Shown here in pieces: positions 22,101 to 32,221 of a DNA stretch of 64,000 bases (position 1 is the first letter of the stretch; each line of letters begins with the position of its first letter). Position numbers and translations under genes: made by a program. A model generated the notes under the pieces. It was not told the origin of the DNA, made no database searches, and saw only the letters and a program-made list of their open reading frames with translations. The DNA is taken from positions 702,131,852-702,195,851 of the forward strand of contig NC_057810.1 of the NCBI RefSeq assembly GCF_018294505.1, read 5' to 3'. Source of the DNA: Triticum aestivum. Its lineage: Eukaryota; Streptophyta; Magnoliopsida; Poales; Poaceae.

Positions 22101-25100
22101 TGTTGCAAAAATGCCACAACTTACCTCACAGTCGTTAGATGCAGATCTGATGGTCAGAAATGACGGTTGGCAGACACACCATCATCACCAACTGAGTCTT
22201 TTATAGGAGTAGAGAGTAGAGATTTTGTCATACTATTTTGAACTAACTGGCGGCTACTGCAATTAACATCCCAAGTATCCATAACATTTCACATGCTCAA
22301 CATGTTGTTAACCTCAAATGTATTTTCCTTGTATTATTTGTTTCAGCTATTTGAACTAATTAATGCTGACTAGTGGACTGATTTTCCATAAAAAGATATC
22401 TGAATGCATGATTAACTTTAAATTTGCTTCTTTGTGATGTAGTCACGGTTATTTTATATTATATCTGCTTGGTGTTATGTAACTATGTTTAATTGTATAT
22501 CTCCAGAACAACAGAAAAAGAAAGCAAGCTACATCGTCAGGCCCAGCAAATAGTACAGGAACAGGAAATACGGTGGGCCCTTCAGCCAACTCTCCACCGT
22601 CAACTCCATCCACACATACACCTGAAGGACTTGCAGTAGCTGGCAATATGCGCCATGTTCCAAAAAATCTAATGATGTATGGTGCGGATGGAACTGGGCT
22701 CGCATCCTCTTCAAATCAAATGGTAGCTCATTTACCTTTTCTCATCTAATATGTTGTGCTGGATGTGTCTTACAGTTACAGCCATTCTACGCCAGTTAGA
22801 TATGTAAGGTTATTGTTTTATGTAACAGGATGATCTTGAAGCTTTTGGTGATGTTGGCTCATTGGATGACAATGTTGAATCTTTCTTGTCCAATGATGAG
22901 GGAGATGCAAGGGATATTTTTGCTGCACTTAAAAGCCCAACAGAGCCTAATCCACCTGCTTCAAAAGGTAGCATTTATGATGTTTTTAGTATTTGCAAAC
23001 ATCACATATATAACATACCCTTTTTTGTTTAGGTTTTACATTCAGCGAGGTTAACTGTTGGCGAACAAGCAACAGCAAGATAGTCTGCTGCAATTTTTCT
23101 TCTGACGGCAAGATCTTGGCAAGTGCTGGACATGAAAAAAAGGTATGAGTAACTGCCATGCTATAAATGAGCCTTTTTCTATGAAGAGTGGAACCTGCTT
23201 GCCTTTGGTGTTTATGGGTGTGCTTCCTTACTTGATTTTTGTTCTCTCAGGCTGTACTTTGGAATATGGAGACTTTCCAGACACAGTATTTACCAGAAGA
23301 GCATAGTCTCATTATCACTGACGTCCGTTTCAGACCTAACTCTACACAGCTGGCAACTTCATCTTTTGACAGAACAGTTAAACTATGGAACATTGCAGAT
23401 GTAAGTTACGCTTATCAGTTTATGTATGTGCCAGCAAAAAATATCTGTTAGAACAAGATTAAGTTTTCTGGAAATTCATAAATGTTGGTTCGAATTTTGT
23501 GAATCAAACTCAAAAGTTGTTCTAATTTTTTTGTATGAACGGGACCCAACCATACTGGTATCTATTCAATGCAGCTAGCCTAGTGGCAAGACCCCCCACA
23601 CACAACCAGTAGATACCGTGTTCGACTCTCATGCAAGGCATGTTCTATTTTCACGCTTTTAAGCTGTGATACCAACATTTCAGTGTTTTTTTTAGAAAAC
23701 AAGGCAAGGCAGATACGGTCATGGGATTCCTGACCAAGCGATACAACAAACAAGCAACGGCACCAAGCTGCTCATCTCTTTGGCGTAGTTTGTGCTTTTC
23801 CTTTTTCGCAACCATTCAAGAAAACAGAAGAAGTTTGTCCAGTTTAAATTTTTACTACCAAAATCCGTTTTCCAGTGAGTTTCACCAAATGTTGCCCAAT
23901 ATTGCACTCCATGGTATGCTGACAAACTATTGCTCAGGGGTGCTATTTTGCTATGCCTCACTGCCTTGTATAGCAACATAAGCCACTATATGCTCAAGCA
24001 CACTGTGTCTAAGTACTGATCTGTGCTTACTACTACTAGAGTACGGGAAACGGTGGAGGAAGTTATTTCAGTTATCCATATAATTCGTTACTCAGATTAT
24101 AATACGAGACATGACCATTGTGAAAATAAATTAGAGCATAATACAAATGTACTATCGGAGGTGAATGCATCCACTATATGGCGATTGTTTAAGTGTGCCA
24201 CCATCAGACCCCTGAATTTTGAACTAGCTGTATGTATATATGTTTGCATTTTGTATATTGCCTGAAACTTGAATTTCTTGTTTGGCAGCCTGCATTCTCG
24301 CAGCATACATTCACTGGGCATAATTATAGTGTTACATCACTAGATTTTCATCCAAAGAAGACGGAACTTTTGTGCTCTTGTGATGGCAATGGTGAAATCC
24401 GATACTGGAACGTGACTCAGCATTCCTGTATTCGTGTCATAAAGGTTGGTACTCTTCTTTAGGGCCCCTGAAAATCTTCTTAATAACTTATATAATGAAC
24501 AAAAAATATGTGATTGAATAATCTGTCTTTTTGTAAGTCTGACTACATTTTTTTGTACAGGGTGGTACTGCTCAAATTCGTTTCCAACCTAGCACCGGAC
24601 AGTTTCTTGCAGCTGCTAGTGAAAGTATTGTCTCCATATTTGATGTTGAAACACATACCAAAAAGTACACCCTGCAGGTCTGTTTTTCAACACAAACGCA
24701 TCGATGTTGCACTGTTTCATTTCTTTCATGAGAAGTTTATCTGCAATGTTTTCTGTTATTGCCTCCGCAAATGCACATTCCAAATCCCTCGTCATTGGGA
24801 GTTTTTTTTTAATGTGGCTGTGCTTGTAATCAATCAGATTGTACCAAGAAATGATGAAACTTAAGCGTTGATTATAATCTCAGGGCCATAACACAGACGT
24901 GCAGTCAGTGTGCTGGGACAACACTGGGGAGTACCTTGCGTCTGTCAGCCAGGATCTAGTTAAGGTGTGGTCAGTATCATCAGGAGAGTGCATTCATGAG
25001 GTCAGCTCAAATGGAAATAAGTTCCATTCTTGTGTGTTCCACCCAAGTTATACCAATCTCTTGGTGATTGGAGGCTACCAGGTAGTACTTGCTCTTCAAT

Positions 25101-25747
25101 TGAGTTTTAAATTTTAATATTCTGCATTAGGATTATGTCCAATTGTTTTGTGAAGTGTGCACCCTTGTACTCCGTCCGTCCCAAAATTCTTGTCTTAGAT
25201 TTGTCTAGATACGGATGTATCAAGTCACGTCTAGACAAATCTAAGACAAGAATTTTGGGACGGACGGAGTATTATTTTTGCCAATGAACATCTTTAGTCA
25301 TTTTTGTTCATCTCGTCTGACAAGGAATTACTTTAATTATAACATAAGATTGCTAGTAATTTCCTACTCCCTTTGTAAACTATTGCTCCCTCCGTCCGAA
25401 AATACTTGTCCTAGAAATGGTTGTATCTAGACTTATTTTAGTTATAGATACATCAATTTTATCTATTTCTAGGACAAGTATTTTCGGACGGAGGGAGTAG
25501 TTTACAGAGGGAGTATTTAGCCATATGCTACTCAAACTCTGATGTGACTGTTTTGTGCTTTATACTCACTAAAAATTTATCGTGGGCATTTTTGTCGGTG
25601 CAGTCCTTGGAGCTATGGAACATGGTAAAGAACCAAAGCATGACGGTGCCGGCTCACGATGGTCTGATTGCGTCGTTGGCACAATCACCGGTAACCGGTA
25701 TGGTGGCTTCTGCGAGCCACGACAACTCCGTCAAGTTGTGGAAGTAA
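17259..25747 (+). CDS. LUH: LEUNIG_HOMOLOG-type transcriptional co-repressor (LisH/LUFS, Q-rich, WD40)
   Basis: Seventeen coding exons, all GT-AG: 17259-17290, 17410-17507, 19243-19352, 19450-19745, 19858-19933, 20019-20130, 20632-20681, 20760-21062, 21173-21277, 22507-22722, 22829-22967, 23033-23142, 23251-23400, 24289-24444, 24561-24677, 24884-25081, 25604-25747. They sum to 2412 nt, or 803 aa. Residues 1-88 are the LUFS domain with LisH ('[20 protein letters not shown]', then '[15 protein letters not shown]'). Gln-rich stretches lie at about 85-110 and 370-394, a basic NNRKRK at 395-400 may act in nuclear import, and a WD40 propeller covers about 515-803. In known LUG/LUH proteins LUFS binds SEUSS-type adaptors, and the nuclear complex recruits Mediator/HDAC to repress targets in flower, cell-wall and stress pathways. 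Length and the [11 protein letters not shown] start fit LUH (about 790 aa) better than LUG (about 930 aa). The gene appears intact. An AATAAA lies at 25758-25763. Confidence 0.96.
18345..18503 (-). mobile_element. tRNA-derived SINE in LUH intron 2
   Basis: A 159-bp insert is flanked by perfect 16-bp direct repeats (AATTCGCTGTTATTTC at 18329-18344 and 18504-18519). On the minus strand it starts with 'gcagtagcctagtgccaag' (pol III box A-like), has box B-like 'GAGTTTGAATCCC' and ends in a run of T that is A9 on the plus strand. These are the hallmarks of a SINE mobilised by LINE machinery. Confidence 0.85.
18951..19041. repeat. 47-bp direct repeat in LUH intron 2
   Basis: 'tcatatccttgggaaatggtg' and following bases occur twice at a 47-bp interval (18951 and 18998). 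It is a minor tandem duplication. Confidence 0.6.
19121..19183. repeat. Compound microsatellite (TGT)n(TAT)n in LUH intron 2
   Basis: Seven GTT-type units followed by about fourteen ATT-type units, 60 bp upstream of the exon 3 acceptor at 19241. Length polymorphism is expected here. Confidence 0.9.
21780..22250. other. LUH intron 9 interspersed repeat material
   Basis: Contains a C-rich stretch (CCCCCTACCCCCACCCCCACC, about 21797) and 'gtgcccgtgcgttgcaacgc' near 21908, a phrase that recurs as the edge of interspersed elements in grass genomes, ending around 'cttttataggagtag' (about 22215). Element class and exact ends are not resolved. Confidence 0.35.
23573..23690 (+). mobile_element. SINE relic in LUH intron 13
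   Basis: 'gctagcctagtggcaag' (box A-like, the same word as in the SINE at 18345-18503) and 'gtgttcgactctc' (box B-like) about 45 bp later. A matching relic lies at the same place in the duplicate copy (28174), so the insertion predates the gene duplication. Confidence 0.55.
25170..25269. mobile_element. Stowaway MITE with near-perfect inverted repeats, LUH intron 16
   Basis: CTCCGTCCGTCCCAAAATTC ... GAATTTTGGGACGGACGGAG with arms of about 45 bp, flanked by TA on both sides (25168-25169, 25270-25271). The near-perfect arms suggest a young insertion. Confidence 0.9.
25367..25513. mobile_element. Stowaway inserted in a Stowaway, LUH intron 16
   Basis: The inner element at 25386-25497 has CTCCCTCCGTCCGAAAATAC arms. 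It sits between 'ctccctttgtaaacta' and its inverse 'tagtttacagagggag', which are in turn flanked by TA (25365-25366, 25514-25515). The outer arms look like the remains of an older Stowaway whose centre was replaced or interrupted. Confidence 0.7.
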
Positions 25748-26721
25748 CAATAATAATAATAAAGCCGATGCGCCTAGATAGTTTTTTCTTCTTCTCCAGA
25801 TAAATTGATATTCCATCAGTCGAGGCATAGAATGAGTTGTTGTCGATTGTGTTGTACCTCCATCAAGGCGAATAAGGAAAGAGTAGCTTGGCTGGTTGCC
25901 CGCCGCGGCCGAGCTGTTTAGGGCTGGTTGCGGCGAGCCTGCGGAAGGAACTGTATATGTATCTTGATTGGTGGTGTGTGTGTAGCGCAAAGACAGGAAA
26001 GAAGAAATGTAACATTCCAGTGCTTAACTGGAAGAACTCGTTGCAATTAGCCTCTGTCGGTTGGTTGTGAAATCGTGGGTCTTGCGAGCGACAGAATATG
26101 GTAAGTTAGTTCTGAGTTGTTACTGCTGCTGTTCGTGTTTGATCTTCTGCTTGAAATTCGTTCGCTGCTGCTAGCAACTATTGGTATGCAATGCTCCAGT
26201 TTGTCAGGTTTTGAAGTGTGCAATCCGTCAGGTTTTGAGATGTCAAGCTGATAATTTAATCACTATCTTAGTGTTCTTATGTTACAGCTTCAGAAGGAAT
26301 TATTTATAAGTTTTTTTTCCAGAGGGAGTCGTCCTTTTTTTTCTTCTTTTTGCAGTGCCACATGCATACGCTGTTCTCGTGTTCAACAACTTTTTTTTTT
26401 GAAACATTCAACAACTTTTTTGAGGTATTCCACAACTTAATTTTGATTGTGTTCCAGTGGCTTACTTCAGCTTTTTTGTAACTCGTTACCAGTGATGAAC
26501 ATATTGTTTCCCCCTCTCTTGAACAGAGATAGAATGAGAGATCAAGAGCTGTTATTACTTGTTTAGATCCTATACAAATTGTCAACCTAGTGATCTCCAT
26601 TTGGGTTGACAATTTAGCTAGCTAATTATGTATTGTAATCACTAATTTGTATGTGATGAAAAATATTTGTATGAAAACTGCATCCACATATGAATCCAAT
26701 GATATGATATTTACGACACAT
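25748..26721 (+). other. LUH 3' UTR and downstream spacer
   Basis: An AATAAA lies 11 bp after the stop (25758-25763), and the 3' UTR probably continues several hundred bases. 26285-26460 has T-runs and a short 'caacaactttttt' repeat. Nothing coding is seen to 26721. Confidence 0.5.
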
Positions 26722-26820
26722 ACCACATATTTAGTTAATCAAATTGATGATCTTACCACATATTTAGTTAATCAAATTGATGATCTTACCACATATTTAG
26801 TTAATCAAATTGATGATCTA
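26722..26820. repeat. 33-bp tandem repeat, three copies
   Basis: Units 26722-26754, 26755-26787 and 26788-26820 are identical except for the last base. The unit length is a multiple of three, so the frame through it stays open (11-residue repeats, TYLVNQIDDLT), but the surrounding 75-codon frame has no other support. Confidence 0.95.
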
Positions 26821-26939
26821 AAACTACACGCCTGTCCTATACCCCGAGACGGAGAAAGTTATGTGAAGTCATAATCCCGCAGCACGCCAAAGGCAAACCA
26901 GCCAAAATGTGGAGCAGCCGTCGGTGGTTATAAGGGGAA

Positions 26940-27177
26940 AGCAGAATTATCCTTAATTAATTAACCAAGTCTTCTCGCTAACAACCATCGGCCCGTCCCT
27001 CTCACTGGCTCACACCACACCAGCTCGCCCCGCCGGCTCCCTCTCCCCTCTTACCGGCTCCGTCCTTTCTTCTTCCTCCTCGCCGCCGGAGACCGGTCCT
27101 CCGGATCCACCTCCGGTGCGTGGCCAGGGCGGGGCTCGTCGGCGTCCGTGGCCAGGGCGGGGCTCGTCGGCGTCCGT
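26940..27177 (+). promoter_or_regulatory. GC-rich leader joined to the truncated LUH copy
   Basis: From about 26990 the sequence is CT- and CG-rich like a gene 5' leader, and it contains two perfect copies of a 28-bp unit (27120-27147, 27148-27175). At 27178 it joins DNA homologous to LUH intron 9 (parent 22252, 'ggctactgca'). The segment has no counterpart in the parent gene, so it marks the left breakpoint of the duplication and could supply a promoter and first exon. No TATA box or start codon stands out. Confidence 0.45.
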
Positions 27178-27346
27178 GGCTACTGCAACTAATATCCCTA
27201 GTAATCAGACTTGAAATCAACTTCTTTCTCATGTACCCACAGTTCTCCGTTTCAAAATAAGCGTCGTGGGACGGAATATTTGCTTGGCACTATGTACCTA
27301 TGTTTAATTTCTTATTATATCCACAGATACACCTGAAGTTCTTGAA

Positions 27347-30300
27347 ATGGCTGACAACATGCGCCATGTTCCAAAAGGTTCAATGACATATGGTGAGGAT
27401 GGAACTGGTGGACTGGCATCCTCTTCAAATCAAACGGTAGCTCACTCTCACGCTTTGCCCGATGTAACTTACGGCCATTATACGTCGGAAAGATATGTAA
27501 GGTGATTGTCGTGTCTACCAGGATGATCTCGAAGACGAAAAGGGCGTTTTTACTCAACTTAAAATAAACCCGTCAGAGCCTGATCCGGCGGCTTCAAAGG
27601 GTAGTAGTAGTGTTTCTGATGTTTTCCAGTATTTTGCCAACACCATCGTGTGCATATGTAACCTGCCCTTTTTCGCTTAGGTTTCACCTTCAGCCAGGTT
27701 AACTGCTGGCGACCAGGAAGCAGCGGGAAGTTAGTCTGCTGCAACTTCTCTTCCGACGGCAGGATCTTGGCAAGTGCTGGACATGAAAACAAGGTGCGAG
27801 TAAGATTAACCTTTTTCTCTTGAGATTGAAGCTTCTGCACCTTTGGTGTTCATGAGTATATATGGCGCCTCATTTGATTCTTGTTCCCAGGCTGTAGTTT
27901 GGAACATGGACACTTTCCAGACACATCATTTACCAGAAGAGCACGCTTACCTTATCACCGATGTCTGTTTCAGACCTAACTCTACACAGATGGCAACATC
28001 TGCTTTTGACAAAACAATTAAGCTATGGAATGCTACAGATGTAAGTTATGCTTAGCTTCCTGGAAGTTCAAAATTTTGGTTCAAATTTGTGAATAAAACC
28101 TGAAAGTAGTTTTTTATATATATATGAACCGAACCGAACGTCCGAACCACATTGGTACGTATATCTATTGAATGCAGCTAGCCTAGTGGCAAGGCCCCAC
28201 GCGGCACGCCCGCAACCATACCTTGTTGGTACATGTCAGTGATTTTTCTTTTTTTGGAAAAACAGGCTAGGCAATGTGTATCGTAACCTAGACCAAGCGA
28301 TACAACAAATAAGCCTCGGTACCAAGCTTCATGTGTTCGGCGTAGTTCATGCTTCTCTTTTACGCAAGTAATCGATAATAAATTGGAAAACTATTGTCCA
28401 GTTTAAATTTTTACTGCTCAAATCTACTTCCACTGAGTTTTGCCAAAGTTTGCCCAACATGCACTCAATGGTATGCTGACCAAATATTATTTATGGGGGC
28501 CTATTTCTTTTATGCCTCATTACTGAAAAGGCTCAGCCCGAGCCTGAAGTAGGCTCGGACCTAATCCGGCTTTGAATTAACAAAGCCATCAACCGGCCAA
28601 GATTACACGAAACATAATACAAACAACATGAAGAGAAACATCAGGAAACGCCCGAAAGATACAATGGGACACTCTCCACAACTTACAACACATCGCAAAG
28701 CTAGTAACTAGAGATATAGAGATGGAGCACAACTAGCAGAAGCAAATGACCGCAACTCTCAGGCGCCAAGGACAAAGAACAGTGGAAGCACCGCTGGGAC
28801 AACTTGAACTGAATGGACGGCAAGAACAAGGATGAGCACTGAAGAGGTTGAACGTAGCACCTCCCTCCACCACCGAAGAGGGCCACAACCCTCACGTCTT
28901 GTCTGAAAAGACGCTCACCATCGGACTTGGGAGATGCTCACCGAGAGCTAGAGAGAGCCAAACTCAAAATCCAGGGCACCCACAGATCTTGACCTTCGTG
29001 ACGAAGACAACTCACCATGCCAGACACATTGACCCGGACCTAGAGCACCTGACAGCAACAGAGAGGCAGACAACAGGGCAGCGGGACAACACCTCAGCAC
29101 TGCACCCGCAGGAACCAGCCGCCGGCTAAAGCCCCTACCTTCAACAACCCACACACGAATCCATAGCTCCCCAGGCAACACCTCCATGGATGGGATGACA
29201 CGCATGGCGCCACCACTGCCCAACCAAGCCGGATTTTGGGTTTTCACCCGGGAGAAGAAACAGAGGTGGCAAGAAAAGGAACCACGACACCGCCTCCAAG
29301 AAGAATACGACACCCGAAGCTGACGTCGCTGCCGGGCCGAACCTAGGGTTTTCCCCGGCCCCGATCTACACCACCATCCCCAAAAGCACCAGATCCAGCA
29401 GAAGCCGCTGGCAACATGCGCAAAGGGAAAGGGGCGGGAAGGAGGGAGCAACAAACCTTCAGATCTGGCGAGGAAGAAGGCCTCCACGCTGTTGCCGCCA
29501 AGCGCCGACGCCCCACCACCCCTTCGGCCGAGGACGCCGACCTGAACCCCTTGCACACACCGCCGCCCCGTGGATCCATACCTCCGCGAACGGAGCTACG
29601 AAGACCTTGCCGTCACCGTCACCGGTGGCCCTGCGGGCTTGCCCGGCGACCTTCTCGGGTGGCGGTGAGGAGGGGGGGTGGGAGATGTGTAGGTGGCGGC
29701 TCTCAAAACCCTAGCTGCCCCTCGAATCGCCCACGCACTCCACTTCTCAGTACTAAGATATACTTACGGAAATCTGTTGGTGCTCCGGGAGCGCGCGCTC
29801 CTGCACGCAAAAATATTTTTTTTAAATGCCAAAAAAATTTCCAACAAAAAATTCTATGTGTTCTTTGTCACATCCAAGTGCTACATACAAATTTGTAGGC
29901 AAAAAGATTAAACATTTTGTCCTGTTTAAAAAAAACAAAAAAAACACCAAATGTTACCCCAAATGTCAGCCTAAATTTGTTTTTTTTTTCACCGGAGAAA
30001 AGCCGCTGCTCTGTTTCGCATAAAATTTTTCAAGAATGCTTGCGACACTAATAGGAACATCAACAAAAAATTCAGAAATTTTTGAAAACATTTACTATAT
30101 ATTTTTTGTTTACTATTCATGCGGGAAGTGCGCGCTCCCGGGAGCCAAAACGCCATTCTCGATGTACCTACCACTACTAGAGTACTGGAAAAGGCTGTGG
30201 AGGTTATTTCAGTTATCTAGATTATTCATGACTCGGATTATAATATGAAACATGACTATTGTGAAAATGAATTAGAGAGCATAATTCATATATGTGTATT

Positions 30301-32221
30301 ATCTGTGTGTTTGCACTTTGTATATTGCTTGAAACTTCAATTTCTTGTTTGGCAGACTCGATTCTCTCATCATACATTCTCTGGGCATAAATATCCAATT
30401 GTGTCACTAGATTTTCATCCAAAGAAGACAGACCTTTTGTGTTCTTGTGATAGGAATGGTGAAATCCGGTACTGGGACGTGACTCAGCTTACCTATCTGG
30501 GTGCCATGAAGGTCGGCACTCTTCTTTCTGATCCCTTAAAATCTTCTTAATAACTTATACAATATGATTGAATAATTTGCTGTTTTGTAAGTCTGACTTT
30601 GGACGGGACGGTCCTCTCGTTCGTTTCCAACCTAGCACTGGACAATTACTCGCAGCTACTACAGGAAATGTTGTCTCTATATTTGACGTTGACACACGTA
30701 CCAAAAAGTACACCTTGCAGGTCTGTTTTGAACACAGATGCATCAATGTTGCAATGTTTCATTTCTTTCAATGAGAAGTTCATTTGCAATGTTTTCTTGT
30801 GTTGTTGCCCCTGCACATTCACACTTCAAATCTCCTGCCTCTCCCTCCCTCCCTCCCTCCCTCTCTCTTTTAAATGAGCTCGTGACTGCAACCATTAAGT
30901 TTGTGCCAAGTAATCTTCAAACTAAAGCGTTTGATTATAATCTCAGGGCCATAACATAAGCGTGCAGTGGTTGTGCTGATTTTTCAACACAAACGCATCG
31001 ATGTTGCACTGTTTCATTTCTTTCATGAGAAGTTTATCTGCAATGTTTTCTGTTATTGCCTCTGCAAATGCACATTCCAAATCCCTTGTCGTTGGGAGTC
31101 TTTTTTAATATGGCTGTGCTTGTAATCAATCATATTGTACCAAGAAATCATGAAACTTAAGCGTTGATTATAATCTCAGGGCCATAACAAAGACGTGCAG
31201 TCAGTGTGCTGGGACAACACTGGGGAGTACCTTGCGTCTGTCAGCCAGGATCTAGTTAAGGTGTGGTCAGTATCATCAGGAGAGTGCATTCATGAGGTCA
31301 GCTCAAATGGAAATAGGTTCTATTCTTGTGTGTTCCACCCAAGTTATACCAACCTCTTGGTGATTGGAGGCTACCAGGTAGCACTCGCTCAAACATTTGA
31401 GTTTCAAACTCTTTATTTTCTGCATTTGAAGCATGTCTAATTGCTTTTGCAAAGTGTGTACCCTTGTACTTTTCTACCAGTAAAGTTAATTAGCTATCTT
31501 TAGAAATTTTCATTTCTTCTTTGTTGTTAAACTTTTTTTTCTATTTATAATTTGAAGGCTGCTAATATTTCCCTATAACATCCATATGCTAGCCGAAGCT
31601 ATGTTGATATGTCTTGTAATGTTTGGGTCCTGTTATTAGCTTATATAACATGTTAACAATAAATTTTGATGTTATTGTTTTCCGTACTTTAGTATCATAT
31701 ACGGGGTAATCCTGAACATAAGATTCTTTAAAATGGGGTAAAAGTTGGCAAAAGGCGCTGTAAATTAGTAGACATAAATTATCCTCTGAAAGTGGCAAAA
31801 AATCCAAGTATCAGCCTCTGATATAACTGTTTTTTTTGCGGGACTCTGATATAACTGTTAGTAGACATAACTCCATCGACCCTTTGCCTGGCAAAACAAC
31901 CAGTAGAGGAGCTATATATCCGCAACATAAAATTCGTTAAAAGGGTTAAAAGTTGGCACAACAATCGCTAATGGGGTAATCCGGATGAAAAATTGTTAAA
32001 TGAGGTAATTCGCGTAAGAAATGTCAAAGTAAGGGGGGTAAGTACTGGAATTCACTCAAAATTTATCATCGGTGCAGTCTTTGGAGCTATGGGACATGGT
32101 AAACAACCAAATTATGACGGTACAAGCTCACGAAGGTGTAATTGCCGCGTTGGCACAATCACCGGTAACCGGGATGGTGGCTTCCGCGAGCCACGACAAA
32201 TCTGTCAAGCTGTGGAAGTAA
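27347..32221 (+). CDS. Headless LUH duplicate: WD40-only protein, possibly expressed or a pseudogene
   Basis: Homologues of LUH exons 10 (3' part) to 17 in order: 27327-27436, 27522-27600, 27681-27793, 27891-28040, 30356-30511, 30592-30720, 31180-31377, 32078-32221. Joined, they stay in frame to the same stop and give 352 aa from an ATG at 27347 (context GAAATGG), which replaces a Val codon of the parent. LisH, LUFS and Gln-rich parts are absent; the WD40 propeller is complete. Exon 11 lost 20 codons in frame and exon 12 gained one. Exon 15 has lost its normal acceptor; the nearest AG, at 30590-30591, keeps the frame and adds four codons net. A stub of exon 16 at 30947 would bring a TGA at 30977-30979 unless skipped. 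Intron 13 holds two insertions. Without LUFS it could not bind SEUSS-type partners in the usual way. Whether it is transcribed is unknown. Confidence 0.7.
28174..28250 (+). mobile_element. SINE relic shared with the parent LUH intron 13
   Basis: 'gcagctagcctagtggcaag' matches 23573 in the parent intron. The box B part is diverged. Useful only as evidence that the copy's intron derives from LUH genomic DNA and not from a spliced transcript. Confidence 0.5.
28529..29755 (-). mobile_element. LINE-like retroposon insertion without coding domains, in intron 13 of the copy
   Basis: The parent intron reads through 'ctatgcctcactg', while the copy is interrupted here after 'ttatgcctcattactg'. On the minus strand the insert begins with a 'ctagggttttgagagccgcc' leader, is GC-rich, and ends with 'cggctttgttaattcaaagccgg', like the 5' and 3' ends of plant LINEs. 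No RT or endonuclease domain is seen. It could be a non-autonomous LINE derivative or a retroposed transcript. Confidence 0.45.
29777..30153. mobile_element. MITE with GGGAGCGCGC-type inverted termini
   Basis: The left end 'ttggtgctccgggagcgcgcgctcc' and the inverse of the right end 'ttggctcccgggagcgcgcactt' form terminal inverted repeats of about 25 bp around ~375 bp of AT-rich DNA. The superfamily (Mutator- or hAT-like) is not certain and a target duplication is not clear. Confidence 0.55.
30947..30979 (+). pseudogene. Truncated first copy of LUH-like exon 16 with premature stop
   Basis: After a normal acceptor (TCTCAG at 30941-30946) the first ~30 bases match exon 16 (GGCCATAAC..GTGCAG). 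They then run into TGA at 30977-30979, where the sequence jumps back to parent-type intron 15. If spliced in, it would truncate the WD40 domain after the fourth or fifth repeat. Confidence 0.8.
30980..31378 (+). repeat. Pasted copy of parental LUH intron 15 end and exon 16
   Basis: Almost identical to 24684-25081. In exon 16 I see only about four differences in 198 bp, whereas exon 13 of the same copy differs from the parent at roughly one base in eight. The tract starts inside the exon 16 stub and loses homology shortly after the exon's donor. This fits a later templated insertion or gene conversion from LUH. Confidence 0.85.

Noticed and set aside
27236..27275. Stowaway remnant ('tctccgtttcaaaataagcg...gggacgga')
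   Set aside because: It has both end-like words but is only ~40 bp long with no TA flank. Too short to call.
28948..29898. Long GC-rich frames on both strands in the intron insertion
   Set aside because: They overlap each other on both strands and have no RT, endonuclease or other domain. Composition effect.
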